In this document: one piece after another, positions 7,819 through 15,368 of the stretch
How the letters are laid out: each line of letters starts with the position of its first letter
Numbering within the stretch: the stretch's first letter is position 1
Assembly: GCA_963808455.1 (NCBI GenBank)
Contig: CAWEHT010000023.1
Location: forward strand, 1-17,219
Origin: CAWEHT01 sp963808455
Lineage (GTDB): Bacteria; Chloroflexota; Anaerolineae; CG2-30-64-16
Direction of reading: 5' to 3'
Length of the DNA: 17,219 bases
Notes under the pieces: generated by a model
The model's input: only the letters and a program-made list of their open reading frames with translations
What the model was told of the DNA's origin: nothing
Database searches by the model: none
Translations under genes and position numbers: made by a program

Positions 7819-9034
7819 ATGAGTGAAGATTTGCTCTCCGGCAAGCGCGTGTTGCTGGGTGTCACCGGTGGGATCGCCGCATACAAGGCGGCGGACCTTT
7901 GCAGCAGGCTGACACAGGCCGGATCAGATGTAAGTGTGGTTATGACCGAGGCGGCCGCCCGATTCGTCGGCCCCTTGACGTTCAGCGCGCTGAGCGGGCA
8001 CCCGGCAAGTCTCGACATGTGGTCCCTGCCGAATGGTCAGGCCATCCCACACGTGCAGATGGCCGCCGCAACGGACCTGGCGGTGGTTGCGCCCTTGAGC
8101 GCCAACACGATGGCCAAGCTTGCCCTCGGCCTGGCCGACAACTTGCTGACATCCACGTTGCTTGCTACCCGGGCGCCGCTGATCCTGGCACCGGCCATGG
8201 AATCTCATATGTGGGCGCACCCGGCGACGCAGGAGCACCTGGCTACGCTCAGGGCACGCGGCGCGACGATAGTCGGCCCGGAGAGCGGAAGGCTGGCCTC
8301 CGGGGCCCAGGGGTTAGGGCGCATGGCCGAGCCTCTCGACATCCTCGAGGCGGCCCGGCGAGTATTGAGCCAGCATGGGCCGCTTGTGGGGTGCTACGTT
8401 CTGGTCACGGCTGGCGGCACGCAGGAGCCGATCGACCCTGTGCGCTTCCTGACCAACGCGTCCTCGGGCAAGATGGGCGTTGCGCTGGCAGAGGCTGCGC
8501 TTGGCCTGGGAGCTTCTGTGACGTTGGTGCACGCTCCCCTCATGGTGCCGATCCCTCGGGGGCTGGAGACAGTGCCGGTGCGCACGGCCGTGGAGATGCG
8601 TGATGCCGTGCTCGACCGGCTGCCTGAAACCGATATCGTCATAGGCGCGGCGGCGGTGGCGGATTACCGGCCTGCCGAGATGGCCGCTCACAAGATCAAG
8701 AAGGGGCAAGAATCTCACCCTCAAGCTGGTACGCAATCCCGACATCCTGGCCGAGGTGGGCGCCCGCCGGGGCCAGATTGGCTTGCCGCGTCTCGTGATC
8801 GGCTTTGCAGCCGAAACGGATGACCTCTTGGCCAACGCTGCCGCAAAGCTGCGGGCCAAGAACCTCGACCTTATCGTCGCCAACGACGTGACGCAGCCGA
8901 ATGGCGGTTTCGGCGCTGACGACAATCGCGTGACCCTGATCTATCCGGATGGCCGCGAGGAGCCACTGCCTTTGTTGCCAAAGACAGATGTGGCACAACG
9001 CGTGCTGGCTGCGACGCTGCGGTTGATGAAGTAG
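7819..9034 (+). CDS. coaBC: Bifunctional phosphopantothenoylcysteine decarboxylase / phosphopantothenate-cysteine ligase
   Basis: CoaBC (Dfp) carries out two steps of coenzyme A synthesis: ligation of cysteine to 4'-phosphopantothenate, then FMN-dependent decarboxylation. The N-terminal CoaC flavoprotein domain has GVTGGIAAYKAADL, the catalytic H78 (IPHVQMAA), the SANTMAKLALGLADNLLT segment and APAMESHMW. The CoaB domain has VTAGGTQEPIDPVRFLTN, ASSGKMG and GAAAVADYRP. The end (NLTLKLVRNPDILAE, DLIVANDV) lies in the next frame; one surplus G in the run 8703-8706 restores KIKKGKNLTLK. At S161 the family's usual cysteine (E. coli Cys158, in LACG) is serine. Length, about 405 residues, is normal. 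CoaBC is normally essential, so the frameshift is probably a sequence error. Confidence 0.95.
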
Positions 9035-9051
9035 GGCTTTGAGGGGAGTCG

Positions 9052-9730
9052 ATGGCTGAGAAGATCCTGCTGGTCGATGACGAGCCGATGCTACGTGAAA
9101 CGCTCGCATATAATCTGCGCAACGCGGGCTACGAGGTCAACACAGCTGCTGATGGGAGCGCGGCGTTGCAGCAGGCTCGGGCAGAGGTGCCGGACCTGGT
9201 CATCCTTGATCTCATGCTGCCGGAAATTGATGGGCTGACGGTGTGTCGCAGCCTGCGCCATGTCTCTGACGTGCCGATCCTGATCCTGACAGCGCGCACC
9301 GGGGAATTGGACAAGATCGTGGGCCTGGAAAGCGGGGCCGACGACTATTTGACCAAGCCTTTCAGCCTCGGTGAGTTGCAGGCTCGCCTCCGTGCGTTGC
9401 TGCGCCGAGCCAGTGGCGCACGCGGGAGCGACGAGATCCAATCGGGCAACGTGCGCCTCAATCTGGTGAGCCGCCGGGGGTTCTTGAATGACCAGGAGCT
9501 CGTGCTCAGCCCCAAGGAGTTCAGCCTCCTGGCCGAGCTGATGCGCCACGCCGGCGCAGTCCTGTCACGCGATCTCTTGTTGACGCCGTGTGTGGGGATA
9601 CGATTTCTATGGAGACAGCCGGACAGTGGATGTGCACGTGCGTTGGCTGCGAGAGAAGATCGAAGACGACCCGGCGCGGCCCACGAGGCTCGTGACGGTG
9701 CGCGGTATCGGCTACAGATTCGAAGGATGA
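9052..9730 (+). CDS. OmpR/PhoB-family response regulator, one frameshift
   Basis: Two-component response regulator of about 226 residues. The receiver domain shows D9-D10, phosphoacceptor D53 (VILDLMLP), T80 and K102 (LTKPF). The C-terminal winged-helix domain begins with LSPKEFSLLAEL and ends with the PhoB-type tail (VWGYDFYG, TVDVHVRWLREKIEDD, TVRGIGYRFEG). The last part is in a second frame: one extra base at about 9587-9592 separates the halves. The stop at 9728-9730 overlaps the kinase start as ATGA. GGGGAG lies upstream of the ATG, 17 bp after coaBC, so it appears to share that operon. PhoB-like by family; the signal and targets are unknown. Confidence 0.92.
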
Positions 9731-10917
9731 GCAGCCTGGACTACGTCCTGATGGTGATCGCGCTGCTTGGGATCGCAGCGGCCTGGCAGGCCCACGCGCG
9801 AGCCAGCAGGATGCGTACCGAGGCAACCAGGCTGGCAGGCGAGCGAGCGACGTTGATGAGGAACGAGGGCCAGATGGCCAGCGACCTACGTTTGGCTCGT
9901 CTCCAATTGGATGCTCTCGGCCAGGCCGCGCTGGGCGGGCTGCTCTTGCTTGATGATAATCGCCAGATCTTGTGGGGGAATGCCGCGGCCTGGGAGATAT
10001 TCCGCGCCGGCCGGCCCGCTATAGGACAATCATTTATCGCACTGGCACATGATGTGGAACTCAATCAAGCTGTGATCGACGCGCTGAGCGAAGCCAGGTC
10101 GATCATGAGGCAGACGGCGGCGGATGCGCGCACGCTGCGCATCCGGGCCGTGCCGCTCGATGGCCACGAAGACTCGCCTGGCGTAAGCTCGGGCGGGGCC
10201 GCCGTAGCGATCGAGGATGTGACTGAATTGCAACGTCTGGGCCGCGTCCGCCGCGATCTGATCGCCAACATATCTCACGAGTTGCGCACGCCGCTCGCCA
10301 ATATCGACCTGGCAGCGCAGACGTTGCGCAACAGCGGCTTCGCCGACCCTGAGGTCAGCGGTCGGATGCTGGACCAGATCCAGAATTATGTGCAAACCCT
10401 GAGCCAGCTGAGCCAGGAGATGATGGACCTGACCCAGATCGAGTCAGGGCAGGTGTTGCTCCGGCTGGTGCCGGTGCCGGCCGAGCCGTTGGTGCAACAG
10501 GCCATACGCCTCCTCATGCCGCAGGCTACGGTGAAGCACCAGACGCTGCAGGTCGATGTGTCGGATAACATCATGGCGTTGGCCGACGAGCAGCAGGTGA
10601 CGCGCGTGATCTTAAACCTGGTGCAGAATGCGATCAAGTTCACCCAGGACGGGGGCACGATCTGCGTAACAGCCGAACTGGCCGGCGAGGAAGATGTGCA
10701 GGTCTGTGTCAAGGACAACGGGCCCGGGATCCCGGAGGCAGAGCAGGCCCGCATCTTCGAGCGCTTCTACAAAGCAGATCGGGCCAGGAGCCGGGGAGGC
10801 ACAGGGCTTGGCCTGGCCATTGCCCGCCACATCGTCGAAGGCCATGGCGGGCGCATCTGGGTGGAAAGTGTGCTGGGCCAGGGCGCTACTTTCTGCTTCA
10901 CGCTGCCGAGGGTTTGA
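9727..10917 (+). CDS. Membrane-anchored PAS histidine kinase (PhoR-like)
   Basis: A 396-residue sensor kinase, cognate partner of the preceding regulator. One transmembrane helix occupies about residues 6-22, with no periplasmic domain, followed by a coiled-coil-like stretch and a PAS-like domain (LLLDDNRQILWGNAAAWEIF). The phosphoacceptor H184 is in NISHELRTPLANI. The catalytic domain has the N box (LNLVQNAIKFT), G1 (DNGPGIP), F box (FERFYKAD) and G2 (GGTGLGLAIARHI). The ATG overlaps the regulator's true stop (ATGA), implying translational coupling. In the sequence as given the two genes merge into a 621-codon open frame because of the regulator's frameshift; this is not a hybrid kinase, since the order is receiver-winged helix-kinase and the winged helix is broken. 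The sensed signal is probably cytoplasmic or at the membrane. Confidence 0.93.
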   Translation: MSSLDYVLMVIALLGIAAAWQAHARASRMRTEATRLAGERATLMRNEGQMASDLRLARLQLDALGQAALGGLLLLDDNRQILWGNAAAWEIFRAGRPAIGQSFIALAHDVELNQAVIDALSEARSIMRQTAADARTLRIRAVPLDGHEDSPGVSSGGAAVAIEDVTELQRLGRVRRDLIANISHELRTPLANIDLAAQTLRNSGFADPEVSGRMLDQIQNYVQTLSQLSQEMMDLTQIESGQVLLRLVPVPAEPLVQQAIRLLMPQATVKHQTLQVDVSDNIMALADEQQVTRVILNLVQNAIKFTQDGGTICVTAELAGEEDVQVCVKDNGPGIPEAEQARIFERFYKADRARSRGGTGLGLAIARHIVEGHGGRIWVESVLGQGATFCFTLPRV

Positions 10918-10918
10918 A

Positions 10919-12175
10919 TTGAGCGGATTCATCGGCCTGTTACTTCTCTTTGCTCCGCCGCTGGTGGTACTCTGGCTGGCGAACCTGGCGGATGCCCGCG
11001 CACCTGTCTCGCCGGCACAGGCGGCGCCCACCGAGCCACGCCAGGTCGCGCCGTTGGGGTCTGGAGCAGCCAGCGAGGCCATAAGCGCCGTATCACCGGC
11101 CGGCTGGCCAGATGGCCGCGACGACCCCGGTTGAACAGCATGGCATAGGGGGCGAGGGCCAACCAGCATGGCAGCCCCCGACTCCTCGGGCCCAAGCGTC
11201 TGATGGGGAAGGCACACTGTTTGCGATCCTGGCGTATTCACCAATCGTGCTCTTGTATCTCCCATTGTTTGCTGTAGGCCTGTTCTTGCACTTGGTCGGA
11301 CCTCTCGCAAATGGACCTCATCGGGCCCAGGCCTTGCAGGACATGGCCGCGGCCGGCATCGGCAGCCAGCAGGCTGCCAGCATGTTGAAGCAAGTCGGCG
11401 CCGGTTTGTGGGTCCCATCGCTCATCGGGATGATGCTGCTTCTGCGTCCGGCCAGGCGGCTGATTGCCCGCATCATCCCGATCGACGCGCGCAACGAACC
11501 GCGCATGCCGTAGCCCTGTCGTTTACGATGCTGATCGTGATCAATCTGTTGATGACCACGATCTTCCTGCCGATGGTCACGCATGACCTGGAGGCGCAAT
11601 CCGCGAGCGGCACTCCGGCGATCACGGTGCCGATGTTGTGGGGACAGGATATCCTGCTTTTTGTAATCGGCGTCATCGGTGTGGGTTGGTTATCCCGACG
11701 CAACCTGGGCCACGTGCTGCAGCGCCTCGGGATCTGCGTGCCGTCGCTGCGCCAGATGGCGGTGGGCGTGGGCTACGGGCTCGTACTGATCCCGGTGTCC
11801 GTGGGCATCCAGGTTGCAGCGGGCGCATTGCACGTGCCGCAGGATGCCACCGTGCAGAAGTTAACCCAATTGCTTGTGGGGCCTCTCACGCAGTCAGCGC
11901 TGGGGGTGATCACGCTGGGCGTGGCCGCGGCTTTGGGCGAAGAGACCGTTTTCCGGGGAGCGCTCCAGCCGCGTTTCGGGCTCGTCTTTACCGCCATCTT
12001 GTTCGCTTTGCTCCACCAACAATATAGCCTCAGCCTCTCGACGCTGGTCGTTCTCATCCTGGGCCTCGTGCTCGGCTTCATTCGAGATCGGACGAACACC
12101 AGCACCTCGATGATCGTGCATGCCGTGTTCAACTCGACCCAGGGCCTGCTGGCTCTGCTGAACATCATGAAGTAG
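10919..12175 (+). CDS. CPBP-family intramembrane metalloprotease (two frameshifts)
   Basis: CAAX-protease/bacteriocin-processing (CPBP, ABI) multi-pass membrane protein of about 418 residues. The C-terminal domain has the three conserved motifs: EETVFR (about 11940), FALLH (about 12003) and HAVFN (about 12119). These supply the glutamates, histidines and asparagine of the glutamate-dependent protease site. The start is TTG at 10919, one base after the kinase stop, with GAGGG eight bases upstream. A hydrophobic N-terminus (FIGLLLLFAPPLVVLWLANL) and a Pro/Ala-rich linker precede the middle membrane segments. The frame changes within 11112-11134 and near 11501-11504; the second is clear (restoring RHAVALSFTML), the first less so. 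A separate short gene at 10919-11134 is possible. It is probably part of the two-component operon; its substrate is unknown. Confidence 0.8.
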
Positions 12176-12184
12176 ATGGAACAC

Positions 12185-12213
12185 TTGACAGGCGGCATGC
12201 CTGTTGTTATACT
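12185..12213 (+). promoter_or_regulatory. Strong sigma70-type promoter of the riboflavin transport operon
   Basis: A perfect TTGACA (12185-12190) is 17 nt from TATACT (12208-12213), the best promoter match in the window. Transcription would start near 12220, just before the riboswitch. An inverted repeat, ACAGGC (12188-12193) and GCCTGT (12199-12204), fills the spacer and overlaps the -35 box. It could be an operator or the remnant of a terminator for the upstream CPBP gene. Confidence 0.85.
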
Positions 12214-12234
12214 TGACACAAATAATACAGAAAG

Positions 12235-12446
12235 CGCCTTCAGGGCAGAGTGATGCCGACTGTGCGCAACGTTGCCGGGTGTGGGCCAGTGTGGCTTATG
12301 ACCGGCGTCTGCAAATGCATGGACGGCAATTCTCGACCGGCGGTATGGCCTCTATTGGGCCGAGCCCGCGAGCGGCTGGATACGAAACTAGCTGCAGATC
12401 CGGTGTGATGCCGGAGCCGACGGTATAGTCCGGATGGAAGAGGGTG
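12235..12446 (+). ncRNA. FMN riboswitch (RFN element) with expanded P2
   Basis: Aptamer that binds flavin mononucleotide and turns off downstream flavin genes. The RFN consensus is visible in order: AGGGCAGAGUGA, then AAUUCUCGACCGGCGGU after an insert, GAGCCCGCGAGC, GAUCCGGU and CCGGAGCCGACGGU, and AGUCCGGAUGGAAGAGG. P1 pairs 12235-12241 with 12440-12446. P2 is GAG 12248-12250 with CUC 12332-12334. P3 is 12347-12350 with 12358-12361. P4 is about 12372-12379 with 12388-12395. P5 is UCCGG 12399-12403 with CCGGA 12411-12415. P6 is GAC 12419-12421 with GUC 12428-12430. A transcription terminator follows at 12499, then the transporter genes. All structure was read by eye. Confidence 0.93.
12254..12327 (+). 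other. 74-nt structured insert in loop L2 of the FMN riboswitch
   Basis: The canonical GAG-UGAAAUU-CUC hairpin is split between UGA (ending 12253) and AAUU (starting 12328). The insert appears to fold as one rod. Positions 12254-12266 pair with 12316-12328 (it borrows A12328), with one A-A mismatch and three G-U pairs. GCCGG 12274-12278 pairs with CCGGC 12302-12306, and GCCA 12285-12288 with UGGC 12292-12295 around a GUG loop. The insert ends are a short inverted repeat (TGCCG and CGGCA). No open frame or known motif is evident in it. Confidence 0.8.
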
Positions 12447-12498
12447 GCTTCCAAGACGAGTGTCCGCGTTGAGCGGGGACCGCGCCTGGTTGCTGCGA

Positions 12499-12529
12499 GG
12501 CCCTGGGGTACACACCCAGGGCCTTTTTT
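12499..12529 (+). terminator. Intrinsic terminator of the FMN riboswitch
   Basis: GGCCCUGGG (12499-12507) pairs perfectly with CCCAGGGCC (12515-12523) around a 7-nt loop, followed by six Ts (12524-12529). It sits between the aptamer and the permease ATG, as expected for transcriptional control. The 3' strand of P1 (GGGUG, 12442-12446) could instead pair with CACCC (12513-12517), which would break the terminator. That antiterminator is inference. Confidence 0.93.
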
Positions 12530-12547
12530 GTTGCTCGGATGGTGAAC

Positions 12548-13357
12548 ATGGAGCTGACAGACCTATGGCGGTTGGGCAGGCGTGGAACGGCCCGGCAGAG
12601 ACGGCTCCAACTCGATTTCCTGCTCGTGCCGCTGGCTGTGATCGTCTTCGTGCTGGCCTGGGCCATGTTGGTGGCCTGGCAGCGCTATCCCTCGTATATC
12701 TTGCCGGGGCCCGGGCGGGTCTGGGCGCGCTTCCTTGCGATGCTCGCCGATGGGACGCTCACGGCAAATACTGAGGTCACGCTGGCTGAGGTCTTTGGCG
12801 GGCTGGCCCTTGGCCTGTCTGTGGCCCTCCTGACCGGCTATGGGCTGGCCAAATCACCCACGCTGGAGCGGATTCTGTCGCCTTATATCGTGGCGTCACA
12901 GGCGGTCCCCATCGTGGCGCTGGCGCCTTTGCTGGTGATCTGGTTTGGCTTCGGTGGCCTTTCGAAGATCCTCGTGTGTGCCCTGACTATATTCTTTCCC
13001 GCGCTGGTCAACACTGTCATTGGCATCCGCTCAGTGGAGCCGGACTTACGCGCCCTGATGCGCTCGCTCCAGGCATCGCGCTGGCAGACGTTCTCCAAGC
13101 TGGAGGTGCCCTCGGCATTGCCGGTGCTTTTCGGCGGACTTAAGGTATCCGTCACGTTGGCCGTCATCGGTGCTGTGGTCGGGGAGTTCGTCGGCGCGGA
13201 CCGTGGCCTGGGGTTCCTCATCAACCTGGCTCGTGGCCTGTTGGACACGCCGATGCTCTTCGTCGCGCTTTTCACGCTGGTAGCCATTGCGCTCGCGCTA
13301 TACGGTGTGGTGGCAGCGATCGAACATGTCGTGTTGAGATGGAAGCGGGCGCTGTGA
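12548..13357 (+). CDS. ribX: ABC transporter permease, riboflavin-type (RibX-like)
   Basis: Inner-membrane permease of the SsuC/ThiX (BPD_transp_1) type, 269 residues. It has a hydrophobic N-terminal helix (LLVPLAVIVFVLAWAMLV), the PGPGRVWARF segment typical of nitrate/sulfonate/pyrimidine permeases, and several further helices. The EAA loop that contacts the ATPase is near RWQTFSKLEVPSALPVLFGG. Placement directly behind an FMN riboswitch and before an NMT1/THI5-like binding protein matches the predicted RibXY riboflavin system of Chloroflexi, hence the symbol. The ATG at 12548 follows GGATGGTG. An in-frame ATG at 12539 only ten bases after the terminator T-run is the alternative, and neither has a strong ribosome-binding site. 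The frame is intact. Specificity is inferred from regulation, not from residues. Confidence 0.85.
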   Translation: MELTDLWRLGRRGTARQRRLQLDFLLVPLAVIVFVLAWAMLVAWQRYPSYILPGPGRVWARFLAMLADGTLTANTEVTLAEVFGGLALGLSVALLTGYGLAKSPTLERILSPYIVASQAVPIVALAPLLVIWFGFGGLSKILVCALTIFFPALVNTVIGIRSVEPDLRALMRSLQASRWQTFSKLEVPSALPVLFGGLKVSVTLAVIGAVVGEFVGADRGLGFLINLARGLLDTPMLFVALFTLVAIALALYGVVAAIEHVVLRWKRAL

Positions 13358-13376
13358 TTCGCAGCAGAGGTCACTA

Positions 13377-14483
13377 ATGAAACAAAGCACAACTGTCATT
13401 GCAGTCCTTGCCCTCACCATGCTGTTGGGCGCTTGCGCTCAGCGGGGCTTCACAGCAGGGTCCCCGCCGGCAGCGGCTCAGCCGTCAAGCGTCCCAGGGC
13501 AGCCGTCGGCAACGGCGCCACAGGCCGCGGGCGGTTCATCCGCCCCGGCGGGGAGCGCGACCGGGCAAGCTTCTGTCCCGCTCACCAAGGTCACCCTGGC
13601 CATGGCCTATATTCCCAGCGTGCAGTTCGCCCCCCTTTACGTGGCGCAGGAGAAGGGCTATTTCAAAGCCGCGGGACTCGACGTAACGTTCGATTATGGC
13701 ATGGAAACTGACCTATTGAAGTTGGTTGGAACAAACCAATTGCAGTTCATGATCGGCAGCGGCGATGAAGTGATCCTGGGGCGCAGCCAAGGCGTGCCGG
13801 TGCGCTATGTGTTTCGCTGGTATCGGCAATTCCCGGTGGTCCTATTTGCGAAGGCGAGTGAAGGGATCAAGACGCCCAAGGATTTGGAGGGCAAGACGCT
13901 CGGGATCTCAGCGCTGAGTGGTGCTGACTACGTGGGTTGGAAGGCGCTAAGCTATGCCGCGGGTGTTGACACGAGCAAGGTCAGGCTCCAGGTCATCGGT
14001 TTCACCCAGGCTGCCACCGTGATGCAGGGACGCGTAGATGCCGCCATGGACTATGCTGTGGATGGTCCCGTGCAGGTGCGCCTGGCGGGACAGCAAGTGA
14101 CGGTGATCCCGGTTTCGGCGTACATGGATCTGCCCTCGAATGGGATCATCACAAACGACCAGACGATCCGGGACCATCCGCAATGGGTGGCTGCGCTGGT
14201 GCAGGGCATGCTCCATGGCTTGCAGGACACGCTGGCCGATCCGAACGCGGCTTTCGCTGCCTGCCTCAGGGCGGTGCCGGAGGCAGGTGGCGCCCAGACG
14301 GCCGTCAATCGTGCCATCTTCGACGAGGTGCTGAAAGTGTGGCAGGGCGCGCCCGGCACCTTGGGGCAATCCGACCCCGCCTCCTGGGCCAAGGCGGCGG
14401 CCTTTATGCAGAAAACGGGGCTTGTCAACCAACTTGTGCCGGTCAACGATCTCTTTACCAACCAATTCGTGGCAGGCGAGTGA
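13377..14483 (+). CDS. ribY: Riboflavin-type substrate-binding lipoprotein (RibY-like, NMT1/THI5 family)
   Basis: Extracytoplasmic binding protein of 368 residues. A lipoprotein signal peptide ends with the lipobox LLGAC, and C20 would be lipidated. A low-complexity Ser/Pro/Ala/Gln linker to about residue 65 tethers the domain. The fold is of the NMT1/THI5 group: VTLAMAYIPSVQFAPLYVAQ, EKGYFKAAGLDV, IGSGDEVILGRSQGVPV and KTPKDLEGKTLGI are the usual N-lobe signatures, and GRVDAAMDYAVDGP the second lobe. The same family includes binding proteins for thiamine precursors, nitrate and alkanesulfonates. Riboflavin is proposed because the operon starts with an FMN riboswitch. It ends in a GTGA overlap with the ATPase gene. 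The frame is intact. Confidence 0.87.
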   Translation: MKQSTTVIAVLALTMLLGACAQRGFTAGSPPAAAQPSSVPGQPSATAPQAAGGSSAPAGSATGQASVPLTKVTLAMAYIPSVQFAPLYVAQEKGYFKAAGLDVTFDYGMETDLLKLVGTNQLQFMIGSGDEVILGRSQGVPVRYVFRWYRQFPVVLFAKASEGIKTPKDLEGKTLGISALSGADYVGWKALSYAAGVDTSKVRLQVIGFTQAATVMQGRVDAAMDYAVDGPVQVRLAGQQVTVIPVSAYMDLPSNGIITNDQTIRDHPQWVAALVQGMLHGLQDTLADPNAAFAACLRAVPEAGGAQTAVNRAIFDEVLKVWQGAPGTLGQSDPASWAKAAAFMQKTGLVNQLVPVNDLFTNQFVAGE

Positions 14484-15248
14484 GCACGCCGGAGCCCTTC
14501 CTGGAGGGGCGTGGATTGCGCAAGAGCTTCCCGGATGGCCAGGGACCAACTCCGCTGTTGGTGTTGGACAACATCTGGTTCGCCGTGGCAGAAGGAGAAT
14601 TTTTGGCCGTGGTCGGACCCTCGGGCGGCGGGAAGAGCACCCTGTTGCGGCTGCTGGCCGGCTTGGTGCCGCCCGACGGCGGCGAGGTGCGGTATAGGGG
14701 CGAGCGGCTGGTGGTCCCCAGGCGAGACATTGGCTATGTCTTTCAGCGTGCGAACTTGATGCCCTGGCGGACCGTGCTCCGCAATATCGCGTTGCCGCTC
14801 AAGATCAGCCATGTGCCGGCCCCTGCTGCCGTCGCCGCGGCGAGATCTGGTCTCGCTAATGGGCCTCGAAGGCTTCGCCGAAGCCTACCCGCAACAGCTG
14901 TCCGGCGGCATGCAACAGCGGGTGACGTTGGCACGTGCTTTGATCCATGAGCCGAGCGTAATGCTGCTCGATGAACCGTTTGGCTCCCTGGATGCCCTGA
15001 CGCGGGAGCGCATGAATGTCGAGTTGCTGCCGCGTCTGGAGCCTGCGGCGGCCCGCGGTTGTCATGGTCACCCACAGCATCAGCGAGGCCGTCTTCCTGG
15101 CCGATCGCGTCCTGGTCATGTCGCGGCGACCCGGCCACGTACGCGCCGAATTCCGAATCCCACTGCCCCGCCCTCGCGAGTATTCGATCACACTAACCCC
15201 TGAATTCAGCGCCCTGGCAGCGCGGTCCGCGCGGAGATCGTCGAATAG
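14480..15248 (+). CDS. ABC transporter ATPase of the riboflavin-type importer (three frameshifts)
   Basis: ATP-binding subunit of the SsuB/ThiZ type, about 255 residues. Walker A is GPSGGGKST at residues 46-54, the Q-loop FQRANLMPWRTV, the signature LSGGMQQRV, Walker B VMLLDEPFGSLD and the H-loop VTHSISEAV. The start is GTG at 14480, overlapping the binding-protein stop as GTGA, so translation is probably coupled. The frame changes near 14839 (one extra G, giving VAARDLVSLMGLEGF), 15030-15031 (one extra C, giving ELLRVWSLRRPAVV) and 15221-15225 (one base missing, giving AARVRAEIVE before the stop at 15246-15248). The segment between the signature and the H-loop is fully conserved, so the gene is probably intact in the organism. 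It completes the permease-binding protein-ATPase set. Confidence 0.87.
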
Positions 15249-15278
15249 CCGAATAGGAGATGCTCGAACAGAGGGGCG

Positions 15279-15307
15279 TTGATTTTTGCCCGGTTCTGTG
15301 CTAGGAT
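15279..15307 (+). promoter_or_regulatory. Promoter of glgA
   Basis: TTGATT (15279-15284) and TAGGAT (15302-15307) are separated by exactly 17 nt. The start point near 15314 leaves a leader of about 55 nt before the ATG at 15369. It separates glgA from the transporter operon. I see no terminator between the ATPase stop and this promoter. Confidence 0.65.
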
Positions 15308-15368
15308 CGATGAGCGGCGGGCCTCCTGGCCGGCCGCAGGTCGCGTTCAGACTGGTATCGAGGAAGAC

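Noticed and set aside
9052..10917. A single 621-codon hybrid response regulator-histidine kinase
   Set aside because: The receiver and first half of the winged helix are followed by nonsense residues. The true end of the regulator, with VHVRWLREKIEDD and GYRFEG, is in the next frame and stops in an ATGA overlap with the kinase. The merger comes from one indel near 9587-9592.
12204..12428. A 74-codon open frame in the 365-bp gap before the permease
   Set aside because: The region matches the FMN aptamer consensus throughout and the translated sequence resembles no protein.
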